DNA of 64,000 nt from JAGVSR01 sp963778225 (GTDB taxonomy: Bacteria; Pseudomonadota; Alphaproteobacteria; Rhizobiales; Hyphomicrobiaceae). The DNA is taken from the NCBI GenBank assembly GCA_963778225.1, contig CAVZTR010000013.1, positions 124,001 through 188,000 on the forward strand, written 5' to 3'. How positions within the stretch are numbered: position 1 is the first letter of the stretch; each line of letters starts with the position of its first letter. The notes under the pieces are model-generated. The model was not told the origin of the DNA. It saw only the letters and a program-made list of their open reading frames with translations, and did no database searches. Shown piece after piece: positions 35,549 to 44,121 of the stretch. Both the position numbers and the translations under genes were made by a program.

Positions 35549-36238
35549 ATGCCGCTGCCCGATGTCCCGGCCGTCGAAACGGCTGTGATCGAAATGACGA
35601 ACGCCTACCGCCGCGAAAACAAGCTCGGGCAGGTCAAGGCCAGCCCCGCGCTGACAAAAGCGGCCCGCGCCTATGCGGCATACCTGGCCAAGAACAATGC
35701 CTTCTCCCACACCGCCGACAACCGCGACGTCGGCGACCGCGCCAGTGCCTCCGGCTACCAGTGGTGCTCGATCGGCGAAAACCTTGCCATGAACCTGGAC
35801 AGCAGCGGTTTTGAAACCCGTGACCTCGCGCAGCAGACCTTGGACGGCTGGATCAACTCCCCTCCGCATAAGGAAAACCTGCTCGGTCCCTACTACACCG
35901 AGATCGGCGTCGGCGTCGTCAAGGCGCCCGACAAAAACCCCAAGTACATCACCGTCCAGGTCTTCGGCCGCCCGCAGTCGGCAAAATACACCTTCCAGAT
36001 CGCGAATTCTTCGGGCGCGCCAGTCACCTACACGTTCAGCGGCGAACAGCACGACATTCACCCGAGCATGAGTGTCACCCACACGGCCTGCACGCCCGCA
36101 GCGCTCGATTTTGTCAAAGCCGGAGCCAAGAAGGTGTCCGCACATTTCGAAGCCAGCGACCAGACCGTCTACACGCTGAAAAGCGATCCGAAAGCCGGCC
36201 TCAAAGTCGAACTGGCGAAACGGGAAACAGTGGATTGA
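35549..36238 (+). CDS. CAP-domain (SCP/PR1-like) protein
   Basis: 229 residues. CAP-superfamily motifs: EMTNAYRRENKLGQVKASPALTKAARAYAAYLAKNN, FSHTADNRDVGDRASASGYQWCSIGENLA, and GWINSPPHKENLLGPYYTEIGVGVV, including the conserved His, Glu and His. A ~70-residue C-terminal extension follows. Bacterial CAP proteins are usually secreted, yet no signal peptide precedes MPLPDVPAVET, and an in-frame stop lies 36 bp upstream of the ATG. Either it is cytoplasmic or the 5' end is wrong. It lies convergent with recO. Confidence 0.87.
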   Translation: MPLPDVPAVETAVIEMTNAYRRENKLGQVKASPALTKAARAYAAYLAKNNAFSHTADNRDVGDRASASGYQWCSIGENLAMNLDSSGFETRDLAQQTLDGWINSPPHKENLLGPYYTEIGVGVVKAPDKNPKYITVQVFGRPQSAKYTFQIANSSGAPVTYTFSGEQHDIHPSMSVTHTACTPAALDFVKAGAKKVSAHFEASDQTVYTLKSDPKAGLKVELAKRETVD

Positions 36239-36245
36239 CGCGGCA

Positions 36246-36966
36246 TCACCGGTCGATGTGCGTCAAGATCCGCGATCGCGACTCCGGCAGCGTATCGCCC
36301 TTGGGCGCCAGCACACGCTGCTCGAGGAAGTAGCCGGTCAACGCAAACCCCGCTGCCACATCTTCGCGCGTCGCGTGCCGATCCCGCACCGATGTCAGGA
36401 ATTGCGGCAGCCGCAAGCATGCGGTCCTTGTAGGGCTCACCGGCCGATTCCGACACCGCGCGACCCGACTTCGGCGACACGTAGATCAACTGGTCGTTCG
36501 CCCCTGTCGCCGCGCACGCCGATAAATCCAGCCCAAACCCCAATTCTTGCAGCAGCGCCAATTCCCAGCGCACCATGAGAGCCGGCCACACGGTCGGGTC
36601 ATCAAGAAAGCCGAGAACGAACAGCGTCACCTCATACAGCGCCGGATGCGGATCGCGCTCCGGTAGCAGCCGCGCCAGCGCGCACAGCGACGTCAGCCCC
36701 GCCAGCGCCGCCGCATCCTCCATCGCGGAGGCCGCATACCCTCGCCGGAGTTCCACCGACATGTGGCCCAGATGTTCGGACAGCCGCGCCTTCCACGTGG
36801 CGTCCACGTGATTGCCCATCTGCAGCACGGGTCGCGCTTTGCGCGATCGCCCGCCATGAACGAGCCCCGCATGCCGGCCGTGCGAGCGCGTGAACAGGTC
36901 CACGATCGCCGCGGTTTCACCGTGCGTCCGGACACTCAGGATAATGGCTTCGTCCGACCATTCCAT
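36246..36966 (-). pseudogene. recO: DNA repair protein RecO, frameshifted
   Basis: The N-terminal frame starts MEWSDEAIILSVRTHGE and carries the OB-fold with LVHGGRSRKARPVLQMGN, then helices through AGEPYKDRML. At 36415-36416 the frame breaks; the +1 frame continues RLPQFLTSVRDRHATREDVAAGFALTG and ends ILTHIDR at 36246, the normal RecO C-terminus. Deleting one T of the minus-strand CTTG restores a ~239-residue protein. RecO loads RecA with RecF and RecR. It lies downstream of era, its usual neighbour, separated by a palindromic repeat. Confidence 0.9.
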
Positions 36967-36990
36967 GCGCGAGCCTTAGCGGCATCAAAA

Positions 36991-37035
36991 GCCCCTCTCC
37001 CCGTCCTTCACGGGGAGAGGGTTAGGGTGAGGGGC
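36991..37035. repeat. REP-like palindromic intergenic element
   Basis: CCTCTCCCCGT-CCTTC-ACGGGGAGAGG: an 11-bp perfect stem with a 5-base loop, followed by GGTTAGGGTGAGGGGC, which repeats the C-rich arm in inverted form. This sequence type is familiar as a dispersed element in alphaproteobacterial intergenic regions. It sits between era and recO and can also fold as a strong hairpin in the transcript. Only one copy was noticed in the window. Confidence 0.7.
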
Positions 37036-37080
37036 AGCGTCTTGCTGTGAAATGCACGTCGAGAAAAACGCGCTACTCGA

Positions 37081-38022
37081 TCAGTCCTTCGGAAAATCCA
37101 GGCCCATTTCGCGATACCGCTCGGGATCACTGCCCCAGTTCTCCCGCACCTTCACAAACAGGAAGAGGTGCACATCATGCTCGAGGATCTTCGCCAACTC
37201 ATTGCGAGACTTGCTCGAGATGTTCTTGATCGTCTGACCGCCCTTGCCCAGCACGATTGCCTTCTGACTGTCCCGTTCCACGTAGATTGTCTGCTCCACG
37301 CGCACCGAACCGTTCTTGAACGGCTTCCAGTCCGTCGTCTCTACCGTGGTCGAATACGGCAGCTCTTCGTGCAGAAACTCGTAGATCTTCTCCCGCGTCA
37401 GTTCGGCAGCCAGCATCCTCAGCGGCGCATCCGAGATCTCGTCCTCCGGATAGTGCCACGGCCCCAGCGGCATCTTTTCCGCCAGATAGCGCTTCAGATC
37501 CGCCACACCATTTCCGTCCAGCGCAGAAATCAGAAACACGCGGTCGAACGTCTGCTTTTCAGAAATCTTCGCAATCAGCGGCAGCAGCCGGTCTTTATCG
37601 GTGACGCGATCGACCTTGTTGAGCACGAGGATTTTCGGATGTGGCGCATCGGCGAGTTTCGCCAGAATGCGCTCCAGGTCCTCCTCGATCCCTTTCGCTG
37701 CATCGACCAGCATCACCACGATGTCCGCATCGTGCGCGCCGCCCCAGGCCGCCTGAACCATCGCCCGATCGAGCCGGCGCTTCGGCCTGAAAATGCCCGG
37801 CGTGTCGATGAAAACGAGCTGGCTCTTGCCTTCGATCGCAATGCCGCGCACCGGCACCCGCGTCGTCTGCACCTTGTGCGAAACGATCGAGACCTTCGCA
37901 CCGACCATTTGATTGACGAGCGTCGACTTGCCCGCGTTGGGCGCGCCGATCACCGCGATGAACCCGCACCGCGTTGGGGTCTCGTTGCTGCCGGCGACCG
38001 GCGTTTCTGCGTCCTCAGACAT
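37081..38022 (-). CDS. era: GTPase Era
   Basis: 313 residues. Era binds 16S rRNA and guides small-subunit maturation. G-motifs are intact: GAPNAGKS (26-33), effector TTRVPVRGI, DTPG (about 73-76) and NKVD (about 134-137). The C-terminal KH domain includes QTIYVERDSQKAIVLGKGGQTIKNI. Its start overlaps the 3' end of rnc by 8 bp, so the pair is translationally coupled. Confidence 0.97.
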   Translation of the reverse strand: MSEDAETPVAGSNETPTRCGFIAVIGAPNAGKSTLVNQMVGAKVSIVSHKVQTTRVPVRGIAIEGKSQLVFIDTPGIFRPKRRLDRAMVQAAWGGAHDADIVVMLVDAAKGIEEDLERILAKLADAPHPKILVLNKVDRVTDKDRLLPLIAKISEKQTFDRVFLISALDGNGVADLKRYLAEKMPLGPWHYPEDEISDAPLRMLAAELTREKIYEFLHEELPYSTTVETTDWKPFKNGSVRVEQTIYVERDSQKAIVLGKGGQTIKNISSKSRNELAKILEHDVHLFLFVKVRENWGSDPERYREMGLDFPKD

Positions 38023-38728
38023 TGCCGCTCCGCTCGATCACGCCTTCACGCTCCAGCAGGAGCGCCGCGGCGGCCTGTTCCGCCAGTCTCTTCGATGATC
38101 CTTCACCACGTGCCGGCTCTAACGACTTGATCCGAACCTCCGCCGTGAACATCGGCGCATGGTCGGGTCCCTCGCGTGAGACCACCGAATACTGCGGCAG
38201 CGCCAGACCGCGGCCCTGCGCCCACTCCTGCAACGCCGTCTTCGGATCTGCGGCGGCCATGTGCGGCCGCTGCTCGGTCAAAAGTGGCGCCCACAGCTTC
38301 AAAACCACATCGCGCGCCACATCGAAACCCGCTTCGATGAAGATCGCGCCCAGCACCGCCTCCACGGCATCCGCCAGGATCGTCTCCTTGTCGCGACCGC
38401 CGCTGAAGGCTTCCGCCTCAGAAAGAATAAGCCGCGGTCCAAGTTCCAGATCCCGCCCGATGCGGGCACAGGTTTCGCCGCGCACCAGCGTATTGTAGCG
38501 ACGGGCCAGCTCACCTTCCTTGGCGGTCGGGAACGTCGCGTTCAGAAACCCCGCAATCGCCAAGCCGAGCACCCGGTCGCCAACAAATTCGAGCCGCTCG
38601 TTATCGGCCCGCGTCGTCTTGCCCCCGCGCACGCTGGCGTGCGTCAAGGCGCACTCCAACGCTTGTTCTTTTTTGAACTTATACCCGAGCTTCTGCTCCA
38701 GGTCCTTGTATTTGCGAGCCTTGAACAC
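38015..38728 (-). CDS. rnc: Ribonuclease III
   Basis: 237 residues from a GTG at 38728, which has GGAG 6 bases upstream and lies 10 bp after the lepB stop; the longer open frame to 38875 lies inside lepB and is not needed. RNase III cleaves double-stranded RNA in rRNA processing. The signature NERLEFVGDRVLGLAI is at about 41-56, and the second acidic site ADAVEAVLGAIFIEAG at about 117-132. A C-terminal dsRNA-binding domain (PKTALQEWAQGRGLALPQYSV) ends LLLEREGVIERSGNV. Confidence 0.96.
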   Translation of the reverse strand: MFKARKYKDLEQKLGYKFKKEQALECALTHASVRGGKTTRADNERLEFVGDRVLGLAIAGFLNATFPTAKEGELARRYNTLVRGETCARIGRDLELGPRLILSEAEAFSGGRDKETILADAVEAVLGAIFIEAGFDVARDVVLKLWAPLLTEQRPHMAAADPKTALQEWAQGRGLALPQYSVVSREGPDHAPMFTAEVRIKSLEPARGEGSSKRLAEQAAAALLLEREGVIERSGNV

Positions 38729-38738
38729 CAGGGCTCCG

Positions 38739-39509
38739 TCAACGAACGAGATTGAAGAACCGGCTCCAGCGCACGTCGAACGGCCACGTCCAAGGGCTGG
38801 TCCAGCGCAACGCATTCGGCTCATCGACGGCGGCCGAGAAGAAGATGATTTCCGCCCGCCCGACAAAGTTCTCAAACGGCACGTACCCCACCGCCCGCTG
38901 CGCGCGGCTGTCGGTCGAGTTGTCCCGGTTGTCGCCCATCATGAAGTAGTGGCCGGCTGGAACCTTGTACGGCCCGACGTTGTCGAACGGCCCGTTCTCC
39001 TGGGCATCGAGCACCGTGTAGGTGACCCCGTTCGGCAGCGTCTCCAGGAATGACGGGACCTCGATGAACGACCCGTCGTCATCCACCGTCGTGAACGAGC
39101 CCTTCGCCACCTTCGGCACGGGCGTGCCGTTGATCACGAGCTGACCGCCGCGGACTTCGATCTCGTCGCCCGGCAGGCCGATGACGCGCTTGATGTAGTC
39201 CGTGGAATTGTCGCGCGGCAGCTTGAAAACGGCGACGTCTCCGCGCTCGGGCTCGGAAGCAAAGATGCGGCCGGAAAACAAATCGGGTGAGAACGGAAAT
39301 GAAAACCGGCTGTACCCATACGAGAGCTTCGAAACGAACAGGTAATCGCCGACCAGCAGCGTCTCCTTCATCGAGCCCGACGGAATGTTGAATGGCTGAT
39401 AGAAAAACACGCGCACGAAGAGCGCGATCGCGAGGGCTTGCAGGACGACGACGATCGTGTCCCGCATCCCATAGTAGCGCGACGACCGCGCGTTCGAATT
39501 GGACGCCAT
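38739..39509 (-). CDS. lepB: Signal peptidase I
   Basis: 256 residues from ATG 39509, with GGAGA 4 bases upstream; an in-frame start at 39551 has no such site. It removes signal peptides at the periplasmic face. One N-terminal membrane helix (about 18-37) leads to the catalytic Ser46 in NIPSGSMKETLLVGD and Lys107 in DYIKRVIGLPGDEIEV. Further conserved boxes GDNRDNSTDSR and the C-terminal segment are present. It heads the lepB-rnc-era run. Confidence 0.97.
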   Translation of the reverse strand: MASNSNARSSRYYGMRDTIVVVLQALAIALFVRVFFYQPFNIPSGSMKETLLVGDYLFVSKLSYGYSRFSFPFSPDLFSGRIFASEPERGDVAVFKLPRDNSTDYIKRVIGLPGDEIEVRGGQLVINGTPVPKVAKGSFTTVDDDGSFIEVPSFLETLPNGVTYTVLDAQENGPFDNVGPYKVPAGHYFMMGDNRDNSTDSRAQRAVGYVPFENFVGRAEIIFFSAAVDEPNALRWTSPWTWPFDVRWSRFFNLVR

Positions 39510-39631
39510 GTTCTCTCCAATGCCGCCAGCCCTGAGCCCCTGTCCGGCCAAGCAGCGAATTCAGGGGCCCGCTATACCGGTTCGCCCTTCTCCGCGCAAA
39601 TCAGCTCTATCGCCAGCGTTATCCAGGGTCC

Positions 39632-40048
39632 TCAACCCCGGCGCTCCTCTTTAGTGGGCAGACACGAAATGATTACAATGGCTTCCGCCATCGGATAGTC
39701 ATCGGTGATGGTGAGATCGATCTTCGCTTCGTAACCATCCGGCGTGAGCCGGGCCAAATGCGCCGCAGCCCCACCCGTGAGCGTGAGCGTCGGCCGTCCG
39801 GTCGGCAGGTTAACAACGCCCATGTCGCGCCAGTAAACGCCGTGCCGCAACCCGGTGCCGAGCGCCTTCGCGCACGCCTCCTTGGCCGCAAACCGCTTCG
39901 CATAAGATGCGGCCCGTTCCGCCCGGCGATCTGATTTCGCGCGCTCCACGTCGGTATAGACCCGCGCCAGAAATCGATCGCCAAACCGCGCCAGCGTAGC
40001 CTCGATGCGGCGGATATCGATGATGTCGTTCCCGATACCCAGGATCAT
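39632..40048 (-). CDS. acpS: Holo-[acyl-carrier-protein] synthase
   Basis: 138 residues. AcpS transfers 4'-phosphopantetheine from CoA to apo-ACP. The metal-binding Asp lies in GIGNDIIDIRRIE (residues 4-16) and the Glu in RFAAKEACAKALGTG (near 57), both family-defining. Its start overlaps the pdxJ stop as ATGA, so it is coupled to pdxJ. Confidence 0.96.
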   Translation of the reverse strand: MILGIGNDIIDIRRIEATLARFGDRFLARVYTDVERAKSDRRAERAASYAKRFAAKEACAKALGTGLRHGVYWRDMGVVNLPTGRPTLTLTGGAAAHLARLTPDGYEAKIDLTITDDYPMAEAIVIISCLPTKEERRG

Positions 40049-40833
40049 TGTGCCGCCAAGGGCCGCTTCGGCTCGGCGCGCGCCTGATCCATGAGCGTCC
40101 GCATGTGCCGGATGGCCGAGTGCAGTCCGCCGAAGATGGCCTCGCCGATTAGAAAATGACCGATATTGAGTTCGACCATCTGCGGCATGCGCGCCACGGG
40201 CGCTACCGTATTGTAGGTCAGGCCATGGCCGGCATGGACCTCGAGGCCCATCTCATCGGCCAGTTGCGCAGCTTTACGCAGACGCTCCACTTCCTTGGCC
40301 ACGCCTTTTGCATCGTCCTCCAGCGCCCGCTCGCAATATTGCCCCGTGTGCAATTCCACGATGTCGGCCCCCATATGCGCTGAAGCCTCGATCGCCCGGG
40401 CGTCCGCCTCGATGAACAGCGACACCCTGATCCCCGCATCCCGCAGGCTGTGCACGATCTTTTTCAACGGCTCCCCGCCACGGATCACGTCGAGACCACC
40501 TTCCGTCGTGCGCTCCTCCCGCCGTTCGGGAACGAGGCAGCACGCATTGGGAACATGCCTCAGCGCAATCGCCAGCATTTCGTCCGTTGCCGCCATCTCG
40601 AGGTTCAGAGGACGCGTCAGTTCTGACTTCAGCCGCGCGATGTCGCCGTCGGAAATGTGCCGCCGGTCCTCGCGCAAATGCGCCGTGATGCCATCCGCAC
40701 CTGCCTCCACCGCCAGATGCGCCGCCCTCAGCGGATCGGGATGCCGCCCGCCGCGCGCGTTTCGGATCGTCGCCACATGGTCGATGTTGACGCCGAGACG
40801 CAGAAAATTCGAAGTCGCATACGCGCTGCTCAT
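40045..40833 (-). CDS. pdxJ: Pyridoxine 5'-phosphate synthase
   Basis: 262 residues from ATG 40833, with AGGA 8 bases upstream; a longer in-frame start at 40866 overlaps the rsh stop. PdxJ condenses 3-amino-2-oxopropyl phosphate with deoxyxylulose 5-phosphate to make vitamin B6. Family motifs: LGVNIDHVATIRNARGG near 13-29, a phosphate-binding HAGHGLTYNTVAPVA near 205 and ELNIGHFLIGEAIF near 226. Many PLP enzymes in this window use its product. Confidence 0.96.
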   Translation of the reverse strand: MSSAYATSNFLRLGVNIDHVATIRNARGGRHPDPLRAAHLAVEAGADGITAHLREDRRHISDGDIARLKSELTRPLNLEMAATDEMLAIALRHVPNACCLVPERREERTTEGGLDVIRGGEPLKKIVHSLRDAGIRVSLFIEADARAIEASAHMGADIVELHTGQYCERALEDDAKGVAKEVERLRKAAQLADEMGLEVHAGHGLTYNTVAPVARMPQMVELNIGHFLIGEAIFGGLHSAIRHMRTLMDQARAEPKRPLAAQ

Positions 40834-40862
40834 AGTCGGTCCTGTTTGCGCTCGATCGGCCG

Positions 40863-43085
40863 TCACTCGAAGACGCGGTCGACCTGGCTGACGATGTCTT
40901 TCTGGCGAAGCCCCGCGATGATCCGGTTCAAATGGGCGAGGTCGAACACTTCCAACTCGATACGCAATTCCGTGAAGTCGGACGCACGCCGGATCATTTT
41001 AAGGTTGTCGATGTTGCCCTCGGCCTCGCCGATGACCTCCGCGATGGCTGCGAGCGATCCCGGCCTGTTGGGCGCCGTCACGCTGAGCCGCGCTGGAAAG
41101 CGCTCCTGCTTGTCGGGATCGATATCCCACGACATGTCGATCCAGCGCTGGTGCTCATACGCTTGCAGGCGTGGCGAGTGAATCTGGAAAATGCGAATGC
41201 CGGCGCCGGGCTCCAGAACGCCCACGATCCGATCGCCGGGCACCGCGCCGCCTTCCTCGAAGATCACCGGCACATCGTCTTTCAACCCGCGCAGCGCGAT
41301 GGCCGAGGACAACTGCCCCGCACCTGACCCCGGCGCCGGCGCCCTGACGCGCAAGCCTGAAACCTTGGTCAGATCCACCCAGCCCTTCAGCGGATTTTCC
41401 AGAACGCTCTGCGTCGCTGCCGCCTGCACCGCCTCCGGCGACACCGCCTTCAACACATCACCCGCCGGCAACTCCCCTCGCGCCACCGCGGCCAGCAACT
41501 CATCGAGAGATTTGTGCGTGAACTTCGACAGGACGCGCTTCACCGCGTCGTCTGTGTAGGTCACGTGCGCCGCCTCGAACGCCGCCGTCGCAAGCCGCCG
41601 TCCCAGTTCCACGTACTGACGGCGAACCGCCTCGCGCGCCGCCCGGCGAATAGCGCTCTGCGCCCGGCCTGTGACGCACAGGCTCTCCCACGCCGCCGGC
41701 GGCACGTGCCCCTTGGAGGTGCGGATCTCGACCTCATCGCCGTTCCGCAACCGCGTGTCGATCGGCACATGCCGGCCGTTCACATAGGCTCCAACCGCCG
41801 CGTTGCCGACATCCGTATGCACGGCGTAAGCGAAATCGAGCGGCGTCGCCCCGCGCGGCAATGCAATGAGCCGTCCCTTCGGCGTGAAGCAGAACACCTG
41901 ATCTTGGAAGAGTTCGAGCTTGGTGTGCTCCAGAAATTCTTCCGGGTTCGACCCCTCCAGCAGCGTTTCGACCATCCGCCGGAGCCACACGTACGGACCA
42001 TGCTCCTTGTCGTCGAGCGACGTCATCGAGCCGGCGGCAATAGCGCCTTTGGTCATGTCCTTGTAGAGCGCATGCGCCGCGACGCCGTATTCGGCCACCT
42101 GATGCATCAGGTGCGTCCGGATCTGCAATTCCACCCGCTGATGCCGCGGCCCCACCACCGTCGTGTGGATCGACTGATAATTGTTTTGCTTGGGCGTCGA
42201 AATGTAATCCTTGAACCGCCCCGGCACCGCCCGCCACGTTGTGTGCGACACGCCCAGAACCCGGTAGCAATCCGCGATATCCTTGCTCGTCACGCGAAAC
42301 GCATAGATGTCGGAAAGTTGCTCCAGAGAGATCTGCTTATTCGTCATCTTGCGCCAGATCGAGTACGGCTTCTTCTCTCGTCCCGAGACCACCGCCTCGA
42401 TACCGACTTCACGCAGTTTGGCCGTCAAAGCGGTCTCGATCTCGTCGACGAGCCCCTCGTTCTTGGCGCGCAACTCCCGCAGCTTGTCCGTCACCGCCTT
42501 GTAGGCGTCCGCATGCAGCCAGCGGAATGCGTGATCCTCCAGTTCGTCACGGATTGCCTGCATGCCCATGCGGCCGGCCAGCGGCGCATAGATGTCGAGC
42601 GTCTCCTCCGAAATGCGCTGCCGGCTTCCCGGCTTCATGTGCTCCAGCGTACGCATGTTGTGCAGCCGGTCCGCGAGTTTCACGAGCAGCACGCGAATGT
42701 CAGTCGAAATGGCGATCAGGAGCTTGCGAAAATTCTCCGCCTGCTCGGTTTGCTTCGATACCAGATCGAGCCGCTTGATCTTCGTGAGCCCATCGACGAG
42801 CGCGCCGATCTCCGCCCCGAAGAGCTGATCGATCTCGGCCCGCGTCGCGTCCGTGTCTTCGATCACGTCGTGCAGAAGTGCCGTCGCCACAGTCGCGTCG
42901 TCGAGCTTCAGGTCCGTCAGGATCGCGGCCACTTCGAGCGGATGGGAAAAGTAGGGATCGCCCGACGCACGCTTCTGATTGCCATGCGCCTTCATGGCGT
43001 AGACGTAGGCGCGGTTCAGCAGCGCCTCGTTGGCTTTCGGATCGTACTTCTGAACCCGTTCGACGAGTTCGTATTGGCGCATCAT
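40863..43085 (-). CDS. rsh: Bifunctional (p)ppGpp synthetase/hydrolase (Rel/SpoT family)
   Basis: 740 residues with the full Rsh layout: HD hydrolase domain (HPLEVAAILTDLKLDDATVATALLHDVIEDT, about 48-78), synthetase domain (GREKKPYSIWRKM and NYQSIHTTVVGP), TGS domain (CFTPKGRLIALPRGATPLDFAYAVH, about 390-450) and a C-terminal ACT domain (SVTAPNRPGSLAAIAEVIGEAEGNI). It makes and degrades the stringent-response alarmone. The HD residues are intact, so hydrolysis should work. It follows rpoZ, as in other alphaproteobacteria. Confidence 0.96.
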   Translation of the reverse strand: MMRQYELVERVQKYDPKANEALLNRAYVYAMKAHGNQKRASGDPYFSHPLEVAAILTDLKLDDATVATALLHDVIEDTDATRAEIDQLFGAEIGALVDGLTKIKRLDLVSKQTEQAENFRKLLIAISTDIRVLLVKLADRLHNMRTLEHMKPGSRQRISEETLDIYAPLAGRMGMQAIRDELEDHAFRWLHADAYKAVTDKLRELRAKNEGLVDEIETALTAKLREVGIEAVVSGREKKPYSIWRKMTNKQISLEQLSDIYAFRVTSKDIADCYRVLGVSHTTWRAVPGRFKDYISTPKQNNYQSIHTTVVGPRHQRVELQIRTHLMHQVAEYGVAAHALYKDMTKGAIAAGSMTSLDDKEHGPYVWLRRMVETLLEGSNPEEFLEHTKLELFQDQVFCFTPKGRLIALPRGATPLDFAYAVHTDVGNAAVGAYVNGRHVPIDTRLRNGDEVEIRTSKGHVPPAAWESLCVTGRAQSAIRRAAREAVRRQYVELGRRLATAAFEAAHVTYTDDAVKRVLSKFTHKSLDELLAAVARGELPAGDVLKAVSPEAVQAAATQSVLENPLKGWVDLTKVSGLRVRAPAPGSGAGQLSSAIALRGLKDDVPVIFEEGGAVPGDRIVGVLEPGAGIRIFQIHSPRLQAYEHQRWIDMSWDIDPDKQERFPARLSVTAPNRPGSLAAIAEVIGEAEGNIDNLKMIRRASDFTELRIELEVFDLAHLNRIIAGLRQKDIVSQVDRVFE

Positions 43086-43216
43086 GGGGGCTTATGGGTC
43101 CTCGGGCAGCCGCGGACGAGAAGTCTAAACGAAAACGCCGCGGCACGCCTCCTGAGAGAGACCTGCGCGCGGCGTTAATGGGATCGGACCGGGCGGTTGG
43201 CTCCGGACCGGATACG

Positions 43217-43648
43217 TTAGCGGCCGCGTTCGCGCGGATTGGCCGGTCCGGTTCCCGACGAGGACGGCTCGGACGGCGTCATGCTCTCCAGACCGCGCAG
43301 CAGCTGCTCTTCCGTGAGCACGTCGACCTGCGTATCGCTGGACTGGTCGTCCCGGCCGAGGATCGGCGCGCGGCGCTCAATCGCCAGAACAGGCGCGGCT
43401 CCCGCTTCCGGCTCATCGACTTCGACGTTCTTCTGAATGGAGTGGATCAAGCTCTCACGCATGTCGTCGGGCGGGATCGCCTGTTCCGCAATTTCGCGCA
43501 GCGCGATCACGGGGTTTTTGTCGTTTTCCTGATCGATGGTGACCGGGCTGCCGTTCGCGATGTTGCGGGCCCGATGCGCGGCGAGCAGCACGAGCTCGAA
43601 CCGATTTTGAACCTTGTCGACACAGTCTTCTACAGTGACGCGAGCCAT
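43217..43648 (-). CDS. rpoZ: RNA polymerase omega subunit
   Basis: 143 residues. The conserved core MARVTVEDCVDKVQNRFELVLLAAHRARNI...NPVIALREIA is at residues 1-60; omega binds the beta' subunit and helps assembly and (p)ppGpp response. The tail past residue 75 is acidic and Ser/Pro-rich and longer than in enterobacteria, as is common in rhizobia. It precedes rsh by 131 bp on the same strand. Confidence 0.96.
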   Translation of the reverse strand: MARVTVEDCVDKVQNRFELVLLAAHRARNIANGSPVTIDQENDKNPVIALREIAEQAIPPDDMRESLIHSIQKNVEVDEPEAGAAPVLAIERRAPILGRDDQSSDTQVDVLTEEQLLRGLESMTPSEPSSSGTGPANPRERGR

Positions 43649-44121
43649 CCTATATCAGTCCTCGACCTTGGGGATTTCAGGGAACAAACGTCGGGCGGTG
43701 ACGTTATTGCCGCAACTTATCTGGCTGTGACTCGGAGGCCTTCCAGCCACTTGGAGTTTGCAAACGATGAAGGGGTCGCGCAGAGCCTGCCGACCAATCG
43801 ATCCACTACTGACATAGGAATTCGAGCGGTGCAAGCGAGGCGACCATTTCGCTTGGTACGTTGACTGAGCATTGACGTGCTAAATCATTATCATTGCTAT
43901 AGTTTAATTCCCATCAGGAAAGTCTCCCTCGCCAGGAGGCGGTCACTGACCTATAAACGTCAATCATTAATCCGCGCTCCATGGCGTTAACGCCCAGTAA
44001 GTTAAAGCCCGGGAAATTTGCCGAACAGCGATCAGAATCGCTGGACACTCGCCGATCCATCGGCGAAACCAAAGAAAAAGATGATCAAGACTCGCGCACC
44101 ACGCGATAAAGGCTGAAAACA
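43649..44121. other. Divergent intergenic region between rpoZ and the NYN gene
   Basis: 473 bp, AT-rich in the middle (43860-43915). It should hold the rpoZ promoter leftward and the NYN promoter rightward. A 7-bp dyad CGCCGAT-CC-ATCGGCG lies near 44051-44066. No ORF with coding character was seen. A regulatory RNA is possible but unsupported by a clear terminator. Confidence 0.5.
43872..43903 (+). promoter_or_regulatory. Possible extended -10 promoter upstream of the NYN gene
   Basis: TGCTATAGT (43895-43903) matches an extended -10. TTGACG lies at 43872-43877, 20 bases away, too far for a normal pair, so the -10 extension would have to suffice. The AT-rich AATCATTATCATT between them resembles part of a Fur-type site. 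The NYN start is 219 bp downstream. Confidence 0.25.

Noticed and set aside
41514..43178. 554-codon open frame antisense to rsh
   Set aside because: Shadow of the Rel/SpoT gene, typical of GC-rich coding DNA.
44051..44066. Dyad CGCCGAT-CC-ATCGGCG as a terminator of a small RNA
   Set aside because: No T-run follows on the plus strand, and the minus-strand side also lacks one.
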